Shown one piece after another: positions 17,468-25,127 of a stretch of 36,440 bases of DNA. The DNA is from Methanothrix sp. GTDB taxonomy: Archaea > Halobacteriota > Methanosarcinia > Methanotrichales > Methanotrichaceae. Position 1 is the stretch's first letter. Every line of letters begins with the position of its first letter. Location: positions 1 through 36,440 of the forward strand of contig JAUWQF010000009.1 in assembly GCA_030611205.1 (NCBI GenBank). The letters run 5' to 3'. Below the pieces are notes generated by a model. That model was not told the origin of the DNA. It searched no databases and worked only from the letters and a program-made list of their open reading frames with translations. The position numbers were made by a program, and so were the translations under genes.

Positions 17468-19855
17468 ATGACAGAGATCGACGTCGACATCACCGAGGAG
17501 ATGAAGTCATCTTACATCGATTACGCCATGAGCGTCATCGTGGGAAGGGCGCTTCCCGACGTGCGAGACGGACTCAAACCAGTTCACCGGCGGATCCTCT
17601 ACGCCATGCACGAGCAAGGGATGACCTTTGACCAGTCCTACAAGAAGTCGGCCAGGATCGTAGGAGACGTTATGGGTAAGTACCATCCCCACGGCGACGC
17701 CGCTATCTACGAGACCATGGTGCGGATGGCCCAGGACTTCTCCCTGCGTTACCTGCTGGTGGACGGGCAGGGCAACTTCGGATCGATAGATGGCGACCCT
17801 GCGGCGGCCATGAGGTACACCGAGGTCCGCCTCTCGAAGATCGCGGGCGAGATGCTGGAGGATATCGAGAAGGATACCGTGGACTTCGTTCCCAACTACG
17901 ATGACTCCCTGAAGGAGCCCGTGGTCTTGCCCTCGAAGCTTCCCAACCTCCTCCTGAACGGATCCACGGGCATAGCGGTGGGCATGGCCACCAACATACC
18001 TCCTCACAACCTGGGAGAGGTGATCAGGGCCACGATCAAGCTGATAGACGATCCCGACATCACCACCGCAGATCTGATGGATTGCATGCCCGGGCCCGAC
18101 TTCCCCACGGGTGGCTACATCATCGGAAGGTCGGGGATCGGGGCCGCTTATTCTACGGGCAAAGGCATAATCAAGCTTCGGGCCAAGTCCAGGATCGAGA
18201 GCGAAGGACGACCCCGGATCATCGTTACCGAGCTGCCCTACCAGGTCAACAAGGCCAAGGTCCTGGAAGATACGGCTGAGTTGGTGAAGTCGGACAGAAT
18301 CGAAGGGATATCTGACCTGAGAGACGAGTCCGACCGGGAGGGCATACGCATGGTGATCGAGCTGAAGCCGGGGACCACCCCGGAGGTCGTTCTGAACCAG
18401 CTTTACAGGCATACCCGGCTGGAGACCACCTACGGGATAACCAACCTCGTCTTGGTAGATGGCCAGCCCAAGATCCTGCCTCTGAAGGAGATGCTCGTCC
18501 ACTATGTATCCTACCGGTCTGAGGTGATCGAGCGGAGATGCCGGTTCGATCTTGACAGAGCTGAGAAGCGGGCTCACGTTCTGGAAGGGCTGCTGCTGGC
18601 GCTCCAAAATATCGATCGAATAATCGAGATGATCAAGAAGGCGTCCTCGCCAGCCGATGCCAGGATCGCCCTCTCCGAGGGCTTTGATCTGAGCGAGGTT
18701 CAGACCAAGGCCATACTGGAGATGCGTCTGCAGCGTCTGACCGCCCTGGAGCAGGGCAAGATCGAGTCGGAGGCCAAAGACCTGGAGGTCACCATATCCC
18801 GGCTGAGAGAGATCCTGGCCAGTCCTCATGAGGTCCTGGAGATAATCAAGTCTGATCTGATGGAGCTGGACGAGAAGTACGGCGACCCCAGGAGGACACA
18901 GATCGTCGACGCCGAGGACGAGGTACAGATCGAAGATATGATACAGGATGAAGAGGTGGCGGTGACCGTCACCAGCGACGGGTACATCAAGAGGCAGCCG
19001 GTGACCGCCTACCGGCAGCAGAAGAGGGGAGGCAAAGGGGTGATCGGGGCGGATACAAAGAGCGAGGACTTCGTGACCGACCTGTTCATCGCATCTACCC
19101 TCGATTACATACTATTATTCACCGACAAGGGCAAGGCTCACTGGCTGAGGGTCTTCGACGTTCCTTCCATGGGAAGGACAGCCCGTGGCAAGGCGATAGT
19201 GAACCTGCTCCAGCTCGATGCCGACGAGAAGATTACCGAGGCCATAGCGGTCAATAACTTCGATTCCGAGGGGTACATCGTGATGGCTACCAGCGGGGGA
19301 CAGGTGATCAAGACACCCATCCGGGCCTACAGTCACCCCCGAAAAATCGGGATCAAGGCGGTGAACCTCCGGGGTGAGAGCCTGGTTGCCGCACGTCTTA
19401 CCGATGGTCACCAGGAGCTGATCCTGGCCACCAGTCGCGGAAAGGCTATCAGGTTCTCCGAAAAGGATGTCAGGTCCAGTAACCGGGGATCGATGGGGGT
19501 AAGGGGCGTATCTCTGGAGTACGACGACAGGGTGATCAGCATGGACGTGGTCAGTCCCGACTCCGCACTCCTGACAGTGACCCTAGAGGGGTACGGCAAG
19601 CGCACCGACCTGGAGGAGTACTCACCTCACCGGCGGGGGGGTAAAGGGATGAAGAACATAGACTCCAGGAAAGGTGAGGTGGTGACCTCCATGACCGTCT
19701 CCGAGGATGACGAGCTGATGATCACTACCAGAGAGGGTATTATGATAAGGATCCCCGTCAGCGATATCAGGGTCCAGGGTCGGGCCACCCAGGGCGTGAG
19801 GATCATGCGCCTAAAGCCCGGTGACGAGGTGGCGGCGGTGGCGCTGGTGAAGTAG
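17468..19855 (+). CDS. gyrA: DNA gyrase subunit A
   Basis: The 795-residue protein opens with the winged-helix breakage domain: [41 protein letters not shown], and the active Tyr117 in [14 protein letters not shown] tower and coiled coil follow. The C-terminal beta-pinwheel begins with the GyrA box QQKRGGKG (about 516-523), the feature separating gyrase from topoisomerase IV. It begins 12 bases after gyrB with GAGGT as ribosome-binding site. It cuts and rejoins DNA with GyrB to introduce negative supercoils. The gene is complete. It was most likely acquired from bacteria in the euryarchaeal ancestor; that is established for the family, not shown here. Confidence 0.97.
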   Translation: MTEIDVDITEEMKSSYIDYAMSVIVGRALPDVRDGLKPVHRRILYAMHEQGMTFDQSYKKSARIVGDVMGKYHPHGDAAIYETMVRMAQDFSLRYLLVDGQGNFGSIDGDPAAAMRYTEVRLSKIAGEMLEDIEKDTVDFVPNYDDSLKEPVVLPSKLPNLLLNGSTGIAVGMATNIPPHNLGEVIRATIKLIDDPDITTADLMDCMPGPDFPTGGYIIGRSGIGAAYSTGKGIIKLRAKSRIESEGRPRIIVTELPYQVNKAKVLEDTAELVKSDRIEGISDLRDESDREGIRMVIELKPGTTPEVVLNQLYRHTRLETTYGITNLVLVDGQPKILPLKEMLVHYVSYRSEVIERRCRFDLDRAEKRAHVLEGLLLALQNIDRIIEMIKKASSPADARIALSEGFDLSEVQTKAILEMRLQRLTALEQGKIESEAKDLEVTISRLREILASPHEVLEIIKSDLMELDEKYGDPRRTQIVDAEDEVQIEDMIQDEEVAVTVTSDGYIKRQPVTAYRQQKRGGKGVIGADTKSEDFVTDLFIASTLDYILLFTDKGKAHWLRVFDVPSMGRTARGKAIVNLLQLDADEKITEAIAVNNFDSEGYIVMATSGGQVIKTPIRAYSHPRKIGIKAVNLRGESLVAARLTDGHQELILATSRGKAIRFSEKDVRSSNRGSMGVRGVSLEYDDRVISMDVVSPDSALLTVTLEGYGKRTDLEEYSPHRRGGKGMKNIDSRKGEVVTSMTVSEDDELMITTREGIMIRIPVSDIRVQGRATQGVRIMRLKPGDEVAAVALVK

Positions 19856-20148
19856 AGCCTCGCCGTCCATACTTTTTGAGCCGTCTCTGTATTCCGATGT
19901 TGGGCCGATATGGTGCGGGGTGGTGCGGTGAGGACGAGGACGAGACGCTGACCAGGGCCCGCCGATCGCCGGAGTGGCGCTGGTCTCGGCGCTTCAGGTC
20001 TGGCTCATATTATTTCGTCTATTCTTTGCTGTTGTGGGGGCTCCAGGCAAGCCTGCGCCCGCCTGCGGCGGGATGTGCGGGTGACGCCACCCACCGTGCT
20101 ACAGACTATTGCTTTCGAGAAAAATCCTTCATTCGGTCGGATTTGCCA

Positions 20149-20190
20149 TGAAAATGACGACCCAGGCTGCTTGTGCCTGCCGATTTTCAT
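20149..20190 (+). other. two-part stem-loop in the gyrA-DUF5611 gap
   Basis: TGAAAAT (20149-20155) pairs with ATTTTCA (20183-20189), and inside it CAGGC pairs with GCCTG around a 7-base loop, followed by a T-run. Upstream, CCCGCC-TGC-GGCGGG near 20054 is another hairpin. Together they may be a terminator region for gyrA. No gene is supported in 19856-20298; a 91-codon frame there has no family features. Confidence 0.3.
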
Positions 20191-20230
20191 TTTTCGGGCA
20201 TGAGACTTGGTATCATGAACATTTACTTGA

Positions 20231-20255
20231 GTACATAAATCTATACTTTATGTAC
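20231..20255 (+). promoter_or_regulatory. 25-bp dyad, copy 2 (upstream of the DUF5611 gene), perfect arms
   Basis: The site reads GTACATAAA-TCTATAC-TTTATGTAC, a perfect 9-bp inverted repeat. ACATTTACTTGA precedes it as in copy 1. It ends 43 bases before the ATG at 20299. A TATA-like ACTATAATTG at 20268-20277 between them would give a nearly leaderless transcript. Confidence 0.65.
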
Positions 20256-20298
20256 AGCTCGAAAGAACTATAATTGAGTAACAACCAAGGGCAAGTGC

Positions 20299-20604
20299 AT
20301 GGAATATAGGCTCAAGAGAGGGTTCAAGCCCGATATTGAACGGGTCAGAGGGGTGCTGGAAGAGGTATTCCTCACAGAGGTCCACGAAGAGGGCGATATG
20401 CTGGTGACCAGCTACGGTGCGTTGAAGAGGGTCGAGGTCAAGATCGTGGAGAAGAAGCTCTCCGTGATCTCCGAAGCAAACCCCGAAGCCAGCGAAGAGA
20501 CGATGCTGGATACCAACCGGCGGTTCAGGGACTTCCTATTGAAAGCCACCGGCTACACCGGCAAGCAGAGGATCAAGCAGGCGAAGAAAGATGCGCAAGA
20601 ATAG
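20299..20604 (+). CDS. DUF5611 family protein
   Basis: The 101-residue protein resembles the short DUF5611 proteins of methanogens: MEYRLKRGFKPDIERV at the start, a central TSYGALKRVEVKI strand, and the strongly conserved LDTNRRFRDFLLKATGYTGKQR near the end, followed by a basic tail. Function is unknown. No catalytic motif or membrane segment is visible; the alpha/beta pattern and basic tail suggest a small soluble, possibly nucleic-acid-associated protein. It shares an upstream dyad element with gyrB, EngB and a surface gene, which is the only clue to regulation. Confidence 0.8.
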   Translation: MEYRLKRGFKPDIERVRGVLEEVFLTEVHEEGDMLVTSYGALKRVEVKIVEKKLSVISEANPEASEETMLDTNRRFRDFLLKATGYTGKQRIKQAKKDAQE

Positions 20605-20621
20605 CTGGTGCTGGCACCAGC
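20604..20621. terminator. palindromic bidirectional terminator between the DUF5611 and MAT genes
   Basis: GCTGGTGC-TG-GCACCAGC is a perfect palindrome filling the 20-base space between two converging stop codons (20604 and 20625). Placement suggests termination for both strands. Confidence 0.5.
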
Positions 20622-20624
20622 CTC

Positions 20625-21724
20625 TTAGTACACCCTGAGCTTCCCTGCCACGAAGTCTTCGACCAGGTCACCGGTCTCCTCCAGCCTGCGGTCGACGATG
20701 GCCTCGATCCTCGTCTCCAGGGGTTCGCAGAGGCGAGGATCTCCCTTCACCTTTACCGCCCTGAGGAGTGGCTCGCTCAAGGGTGCCCCGATCTTGCTGA
20801 CCAGGGTGACATAGGCTTCTTCTGCCCCCTCCAGCTCGGCGATCTCCTCCGCGACCTGCTGGGCGATCACGTTGTAGATCTTCCCGACATGGTTGACGGG
20901 GTTCTTCCCGGCGATGGCTTCGATGGACATGGGGCGCATGGGAGTTATCAGGCCGTTGCCCCGGTTTCCCCTCCCCGTTGCTCCGTCGCCCCCCATCTCC
21001 ACCGAGGATCCGGTCACCGTGAGGAATATGCTCTTCTCGGTATCTGCCGCGTTCACGGCGACCCTCGCCTCCACCCTCTCTTTGACCGCGTCTTGGACCC
21101 GGGCCTTGACCTCTTCGTACTCCTCCAGGGAATGCACGTACCTGGAGACGATCGCCGCGGCGACGACCACGTCGATTTCCTCGCCTATGCGCACCGCCAT
21201 CACCTTGGTATCTTCGCCCACCCCTTCGATCCCCCGGACCACATCCTCCAGCACCAGCACCAGCCGCTCCACGGGATCGAGGGGCGCGAACCCAACGCCT
21301 ATGGAGGTGTCGTTCGCCCCCTTGCCCATGAGGCCTCTCAGCTCAGGAGCGCCTTCTCTCACCCGGGGATCGATCCGGAACTCCAACAGGCTTTCCATCG
21401 CGAACTCCAGATGGGAGGAAACCGCCCTTTGGATCACCGGGTCCAGAGAACGGCCCGGAGGGGCGGTCGCCCGCCCACCTACGATCACCGTGGGCGGCTC
21501 CAGCACCTGGCCGCCGCGCCGAACCGCGGATCGGTCTTCCCAGTGGTTATGAGCACCTTATCCACGTTGTGATGCAGTATCTCTCCGAACTCGTCCAGAT
21601 AAAACCGGGATAGCTCCATGGAGACGACCTCGGAGACGGCATCGGCCAGCGTGTCGGGATGGCCCAGCCCCTTCCGCTCCACAACTTCGAAAGGGGGGCG
21701 GCTGTACTTCTGGAAGGTTATCAT
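20625..21724 (-). CDS. archaeal-type methionine adenosyltransferase, frameshifted by an apparent 2-base insertion
   Basis: The N-terminal part (21724 to about 21518) reads FEVVERKGLGHPDTLADAV, ILHHNVDKVLITTGKTDPRFG. The C-terminal part, in another frame, continues QVLEPPTVIVGGRATAP and later MGKGANDTSIGVGFAPL, GRGNRGNGLITPMRPMS, AGKNPVNHVGKIYN, all hallmarks of the archaeal MAT family that makes S-adenosylmethionine. The join is in GGCGCGGCGGCC. Removing one GC gives FGGGQV, the usual FGGG motif, and a 365-residue protein slightly short of the usual 400. Since MAT is normally essential, a sequencing or assembly error is likelier than loss; a real mutation is possible. It supplies SAM for methyltransferases. 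Confidence 0.85.
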
Positions 21725-21773
21725 CAGAACACCCGAAGATAAGAAGGACCTCTGGATTGATATGAGACTCGGT

Positions 21774-21807
21774 CGGCGGCCGGGACATACAACCTTCCCG
21801 ACCGCCG
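21774..21807. other. GC-rich hairpin between the divergent MAT and PAN genes
   Basis: CGGCGGCCGGG (21774-21784) pairs with CCCGACCGCCG (21797-21807) with one mismatch and a 12-base loop. It lies in the 135-base divergent gap and could be a regulatory structure in the MAT leader or an operator. Confidence 0.35.
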
Positions 21808-21825
21808 ATCATGTCCAAGGGGCAT

Positions 21826-21836
21826 AATTTATATTC
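21826..21836 (+). promoter_or_regulatory. TATA box of the PAN gene
   Basis: AATTTATATTC is centred about 29 bases before the PAN ATG at 21860. That is the spacing expected if transcription starts at or next to the start codon, that is, a leaderless mRNA. Confidence 0.5.
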
Positions 21837-21859
21837 ATGAAGATCCTTTTGCCTGACGC

Positions 21860-23095
21860 ATGAGCGAATCGACGATTACTTCTGATCAAGAGTCAATTCA
21901 CGACCTATATTTAACGAGGATCGGCTTCCTCGAAGACGAGAACAAACATCTAATCGAAGAAATCGAGATCACTAGGATGGAGAAGGAAGATACCAGGGCG
22001 AAGCTGGTCGAGACCCTCATCTCTGGCAAGAAGACCGCGAGGGAGGTGGAGAGGCTCAAGAAGGAGAACTCCCTCCTTCGTAGGATGCCGCTTTTCCTGG
22101 CGACGGTCGTGGAGATAGGTGACGATTACGTACTTCTCAGGCAGCACGGCAACAACCAGGAGTTCATAACCGCCGCCGCTCCTGAGGTCAGGGAGAAGCT
22201 GGAGCCCAACACCCGGGTGGCCGTAAACAACTCCCTGACCATCGTGAGGATCATGGACAAGTCCATAGACGTCAGGGCGAAGGCCATGGAACTGATCGAG
22301 GCTCCTGAGATCACCTACGACGACATCGGCGGGCTCGACGAGCAGATACAGGATGTCAGGGAGACCGTGGAGCTGCCCCTCACCAGGCCGGAGCTCTTCA
22401 CCAATATCGGGGTGGAGCCGCCCAAAGGGATCCTCCTTTACGGTTTGCCGGGAACGGGCAAGACCCTTATCGCCAAGGCCGTGGCAGAGCACTCCATGGC
22501 CACCTTCATCCACATGTCCGGGAGCGAGCTGGTGCACAAGTTCATCGGCGAGGGCGCCCAGCTGGTGCGTGACATATTCGATATGGCCCGGGATAAGGCG
22601 CCTTCCGTGGTCTTCATAGACGAGATCGACGCCGTGGGCGGCATCAGGACCAGCGACGGTACCACCGGCAGCGCCGAGGTGAACAGGACGATGATGCAGC
22701 TCCTGGCCGAGCTGGACGGTTTCCGGTCGAGAGGTGATATCAAGGTCATCGCCGCCACCAACCGCATAGACATCCTGGATCCGGCCCTTCTCCGGTCGGG
22801 CAGGTTCGACCGGATACTCGAGATACCCCTGCCCAATGCAGAGGCCCGGCTCAAGATCCTCCAGATACACACCCGCGGCATGAAGATTGATTCTGACGTC
22901 GACCTCCAGGCCATAGTTGAAGAGAGCGACGGGTACAGCGGTGCCGACCTGAAGGCGATCGCCGTCGAGGCGGGCATGATGGCCATAAGGAGAGAAGGAT
23001 CCTCGGTAACCAGAAAGGACTTCGCGAAGGCCGTGGATAAGGTGCTCGGCGAAGAGTCACATCAAGCGGACGAGGCCATCAGGATGTTCTCCTGA
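21860..23095 (+). CDS. pan: proteasome-activating nucleotidase
   Basis: The 411-residue protein has a coiled coil at about 15-75, an OB-fold region (LATVVEIGDDYVLLRQHGNN) and an AAA ATPase domain. Walker A is GLPGTGKT (about 195), Walker B VVFIDEIDAVGG (about 250), sensor-1 AATNR and arginine fingers in RSGRFDR. YDDIGGLDEQIQDVRE is the typical PAN/Rpt linker. It unfolds proteins and feeds the 20S proteasome. The C-terminus ends in M-F-S where PAN usually has hydrophobic-Tyr-any; Phe replaces Tyr, a conservative form of the gate-opening motif. The start is supported by the TATA spacing. Confidence 0.95.
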   Translation: MSESTITSDQESIHDLYLTRIGFLEDENKHLIEEIEITRMEKEDTRAKLVETLISGKKTAREVERLKKENSLLRRMPLFLATVVEIGDDYVLLRQHGNNQEFITAAAPEVREKLEPNTRVAVNNSLTIVRIMDKSIDVRAKAMELIEAPEITYDDIGGLDEQIQDVRETVELPLTRPELFTNIGVEPPKGILLYGLPGTGKTLIAKAVAEHSMATFIHMSGSELVHKFIGEGAQLVRDIFDMARDKAPSVVFIDEIDAVGGIRTSDGTTGSAEVNRTMMQLLAELDGFRSRGDIKVIAATNRIDILDPALLRSGRFDRILEIPLPNAEARLKILQIHTRGMKIDSDVDLQAIVEESDGYSGADLKAIAVEAGMMAIRREGSSVTRKDFAKAVDKVLGEESHQADEAIRMFS

Positions 23096-23192
23096 CCGGC
23101 CTTGTCCGTCCTGGTTGGAGCGACCGCGCTGACTAAAGGCGTCATGCTGGCGTGTAGCGGAATTATTAAGTATCTATTACAATCATTTTATC

Positions 23193-24491
23193 ATGATGGA
23201 AGGGGATGTCGTCGTCTACAATAACACCTCATCTCCAGAGGTACCTGCGGAAGCGTCATCGAGTAGCTTCTCGGAGAGTTCTTTACATTCGATGGGTGAA
23301 GGAATATGCTCAAAGATATCCACAGTGATCTTTTCGATGACCGAGCAACTAAGATCTATCCTGGACGTGGCTCTCCCGAAAGCCGATCTGCCATCCATCG
23401 CCATCACCCTCGCCATCGTAGCGGCGATCATCGTCGCTACATATGTTGTCGCCAAGGCGGTAGACAGGATGCTTGCCTTCCTCTTGCCCAGGGTGATCCT
23501 GGCAGAGGCGATCGGCGTCGATCCGGAAACGGAGAAAACCTTCCACACCGTCATCCGGAAGCTGTCGGCGGCGGTGATCTACGTCATCGGCATCTTTCTG
23601 GTGATCATTCAGGTAGATGTTGGTCTGTTGCCCGTCGCGGTCAGCCTTGTCACCATAGCGATGATCATTATCGTCACATATGTTGTCGCCAAGGCGGCGG
23701 ACCGGATGCTCTTAGCCTACGAGCCCTCGGAGATCAGCACGGAGGTGACCGGCATCGATATCGCGACGGCAGATACCCTCCGTACCGTCCTCCGGAGGCT
23801 TCTGGTGGCGACGATCTACATCATCGGCCTGCTTCTTGTGGTATTCCAGATAGAACCGCTTAGCAAGGCCGCGACCACCCTGCTGACAGGTGCCGGTGTC
23901 ATCGGTCTGGTCATAGGTTTCGCGGCCAGGAGCTCCCTCTCCAACGTCGTATCGGGCATATTCCTGGCGCTCTTCCACCCCATCCGGGTCGGTGATTACG
24001 TCGACTTCAAAGGCGATTATGGCCAGATAGAGGATATCACCCTGAGGCATACGGTGATTCATACCTGGGACGGTCGCCGGATCATGATCCCCAACAGCGT
24101 CATGGATACCGAGTCCATAATCAACTGGACCATCAGAAAACCGGAGATCACCTGGACGATAAACATAGGCATCGCCTACACCGCAGATATTGACAAGGCC
24201 CGCCAGATAATCCTGGAGACGGCGAAGAGACATCCTCTGGTCCTGAAGAACCGCGACATAACCGTGAGGGTGACCGAGCTCGGGGACTTCGCCGTGAACC
24301 TGCGGCTCTACGCGGACGTGCCCCACAGGGACGTGGCCTACACCACCGGCTGCGAGATCATGGAGGCTGTCAAGAAGAACTTCGACAAAGAAGGTATCGA
24401 GATTCCCTATCCCTACCGGAACCTCATCATCCACAGGCCGGATCAGGAAGACCCCCAGGGTCTGCATATCCGGGAAGATCAGGCCTCTTGA
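23193..24491 (+). CDS. MscS-family mechanosensitive channel with a duplicated membrane unit
   Basis: The 432-residue protein ends in a standard MscS pore and beta domain: LLTGAGVIGLVIGFAARSSL (TM3, about 237-256), VVSGIFLALFHPIRVGDYV and the NWTIRKPEITWTINIGIAY core. Before it lie two copies of one roughly 79-residue unit: TYVVAKAVDRMLAF near residue 83 and TYVVAKAADRMLLA near 162, each followed by a helix and a YVIGIFLVI or YIIGLLLVV segment. At DNA level 22 bases (23439-23460 and 23676-23697) are identical, so the duplication is recent. The channel would release solutes on hypo-osmotic shock. The start at 23193 lacks a clear ribosome-binding site and may be leaderless; ATG 23292 is an alternative. 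From 23096 to 23192 only an AT-rich promoter-like stretch is seen. Confidence 0.9.
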   Translation: MMEGDVVVYNNTSSPEVPAEASSSSFSESSLHSMGEGICSKISTVIFSMTEQLRSILDVALPKADLPSIAITLAIVAAIIVATYVVAKAVDRMLAFLLPRVILAEAIGVDPETEKTFHTVIRKLSAAVIYVIGIFLVIIQVDVGLLPVAVSLVTIAMIIIVTYVVAKAADRMLLAYEPSEISTEVTGIDIATADTLRTVLRRLLVATIYIIGLLLVVFQIEPLSKAATTLLTGAGVIGLVIGFAARSSLSNVVSGIFLALFHPIRVGDYVDFKGDYGQIEDITLRHTVIHTWDGRRIMIPNSVMDTESIINWTIRKPEITWTINIGIAYTADIDKARQIILETAKRHPLVLKNRDITVRVTELGDFAVNLRLYADVPHRDVAYTTGCEIMEAVKKNFDKEGIEIPYPYRNLIIHRPDQEDPQGLHIREDQAS

Positions 24492-24496
24492 GGCCT
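24481..24496. terminator. palindromic bidirectional terminator between the MscS and EngB genes
   Basis: AGGCCTC-TT-GAGGCCT is a perfect 7-bp palindrome at the meeting point of two convergent genes; it includes the MscS stop and ends 1 base before the EngB stop. It mirrors the palindrome between DUF5611 and MAT. Confidence 0.45.
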
Positions 24497-24497
24497 C

Positions 24498-25052
24498 CTA
24501 CAGCCGGGACCGGATGATCTTTCTAAGGGGCTCGATCTCACCTTTCTTGGCGCATACGGGTGCTATCCGGTCGATCCACTGACGCCAGGGTGGCAGCATC
24601 CCCAGCCGTTCGGCGATCTCGTCCAGGGTCTCGTCCGGACGGGAGACCTTGTCCATCTTGTTCGCCGCCAGCACCACGTCTAGATCCAGGTCATGGAGAA
24701 ACTCGAAGAGTTCCACCTCGATGGGCGTCTGGCCGCGTCTCTCCCAGCGTCTCACTATATCCAGAAAGGCGGAGGCATCTGTGACCATTATCACCAGGTG
24801 GAGGTCGTCGGCCTCGTCTTCGAAGTAGCGGACGATATTGTCCTTGGTCTTCTCCCGGACCTTCTTCGGGATCCCGCTCATGAAGCCGTAGCCGGGCATG
24901 TCCACGTAGACCACGTTCCCGACCTTGACCTTGAAGGGCGCGAGGGTGACCCCCGGCCTCCGCCCGGTCCTGACCTTCCTGCCCGTGAGCCGACCGAATA
25001 GGGTGGACTTGCCCACGTTAGATCTTCCTATCACAACTAGCTCTTTCGTCAT
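24498..25052 (-). CDS. engB: EngB-like ribosome-assembly GTPase
   Basis: The 184-residue TRAFAC GTPase has G1 GRSNVGKS at 9-16, a G2 Thr in RRPGVTLAP, G3 DMPGYGF at 51-57, the G4 motif NKMD at 131-134 and a G5-like CAKKG. The pattern G-x-S-N-V-G-K-S with D-x-P-G-Y-G defines the EngB/YihA family, which in bacteria helps assemble the large ribosomal subunit; archaeal members are common and less studied. The product is soluble. The promoter region contains dyad copy 3, only 20 bases before the ATG. The gene converges with the MscS gene over a shared palindrome. Confidence 0.92.
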   Translation of the reverse strand: MTKELVVIGRSNVGKSTLFGRLTGRKVRTGRRPGVTLAPFKVKVGNVVYVDMPGYGFMSGIPKKVREKTKDNIVRYFEDEADDLHLVIMVTDASAFLDIVRRWERRGQTPIEVELFEFLHDLDLDVVLAANKMDKVSRPDETLDEIAERLGMLPPWRQWIDRIAPVCAKKGEIEPLRKIIRSRL

Positions 25053-25072
25053 CGATCTCCAGCTCGCTCGTT

Positions 25073-25097
25073 GTATACAATATATAACATTGTGTAC
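25073..25097 (-). promoter_or_regulatory. 25-bp dyad, copy 3 (upstream of EngB)
   Basis: Read on the - strand: GTACACAAT-GTTATAT-ATTGTATAC, arms matching 8 of 9 around a 7-base spacer. It lies 20 bases before the EngB ATG and contains a TATA-like GTTATATATTG, so a bound protein would overlap the core promoter. The orientation relative to the gene is the same as in the other three copies. Confidence 0.6.
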
Positions 25098-25103
25098 TCG
25101 TTT

Positions 25104-25127
25104 GCTACCCCATCTGCTACCCCATCT
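25104..25127 (-). repeat. 12-bp tandem duplication spanning the stop codon
   Basis: Two exact copies of GCTACCCCATCT (25104-25115 and 25116-25127). On the - strand this duplicates the last three codons and stop of the surface protein gene: Gln-Met-Gly-stop occurs twice. It is functionally silent because the first stop ends translation. Confidence 0.75.

Noticed and set aside
17507-18829. 440-codon - strand frame inside gyrA
   Set aside because: Shadow of GC-rich gyrA codons; low-complexity protein with no domain.
19876-20151. 91-codon + strand frame after gyrA
   Set aside because: Composition is Arg/Ser-rich shadow type, no ribosome-binding site, and it crosses hairpins.
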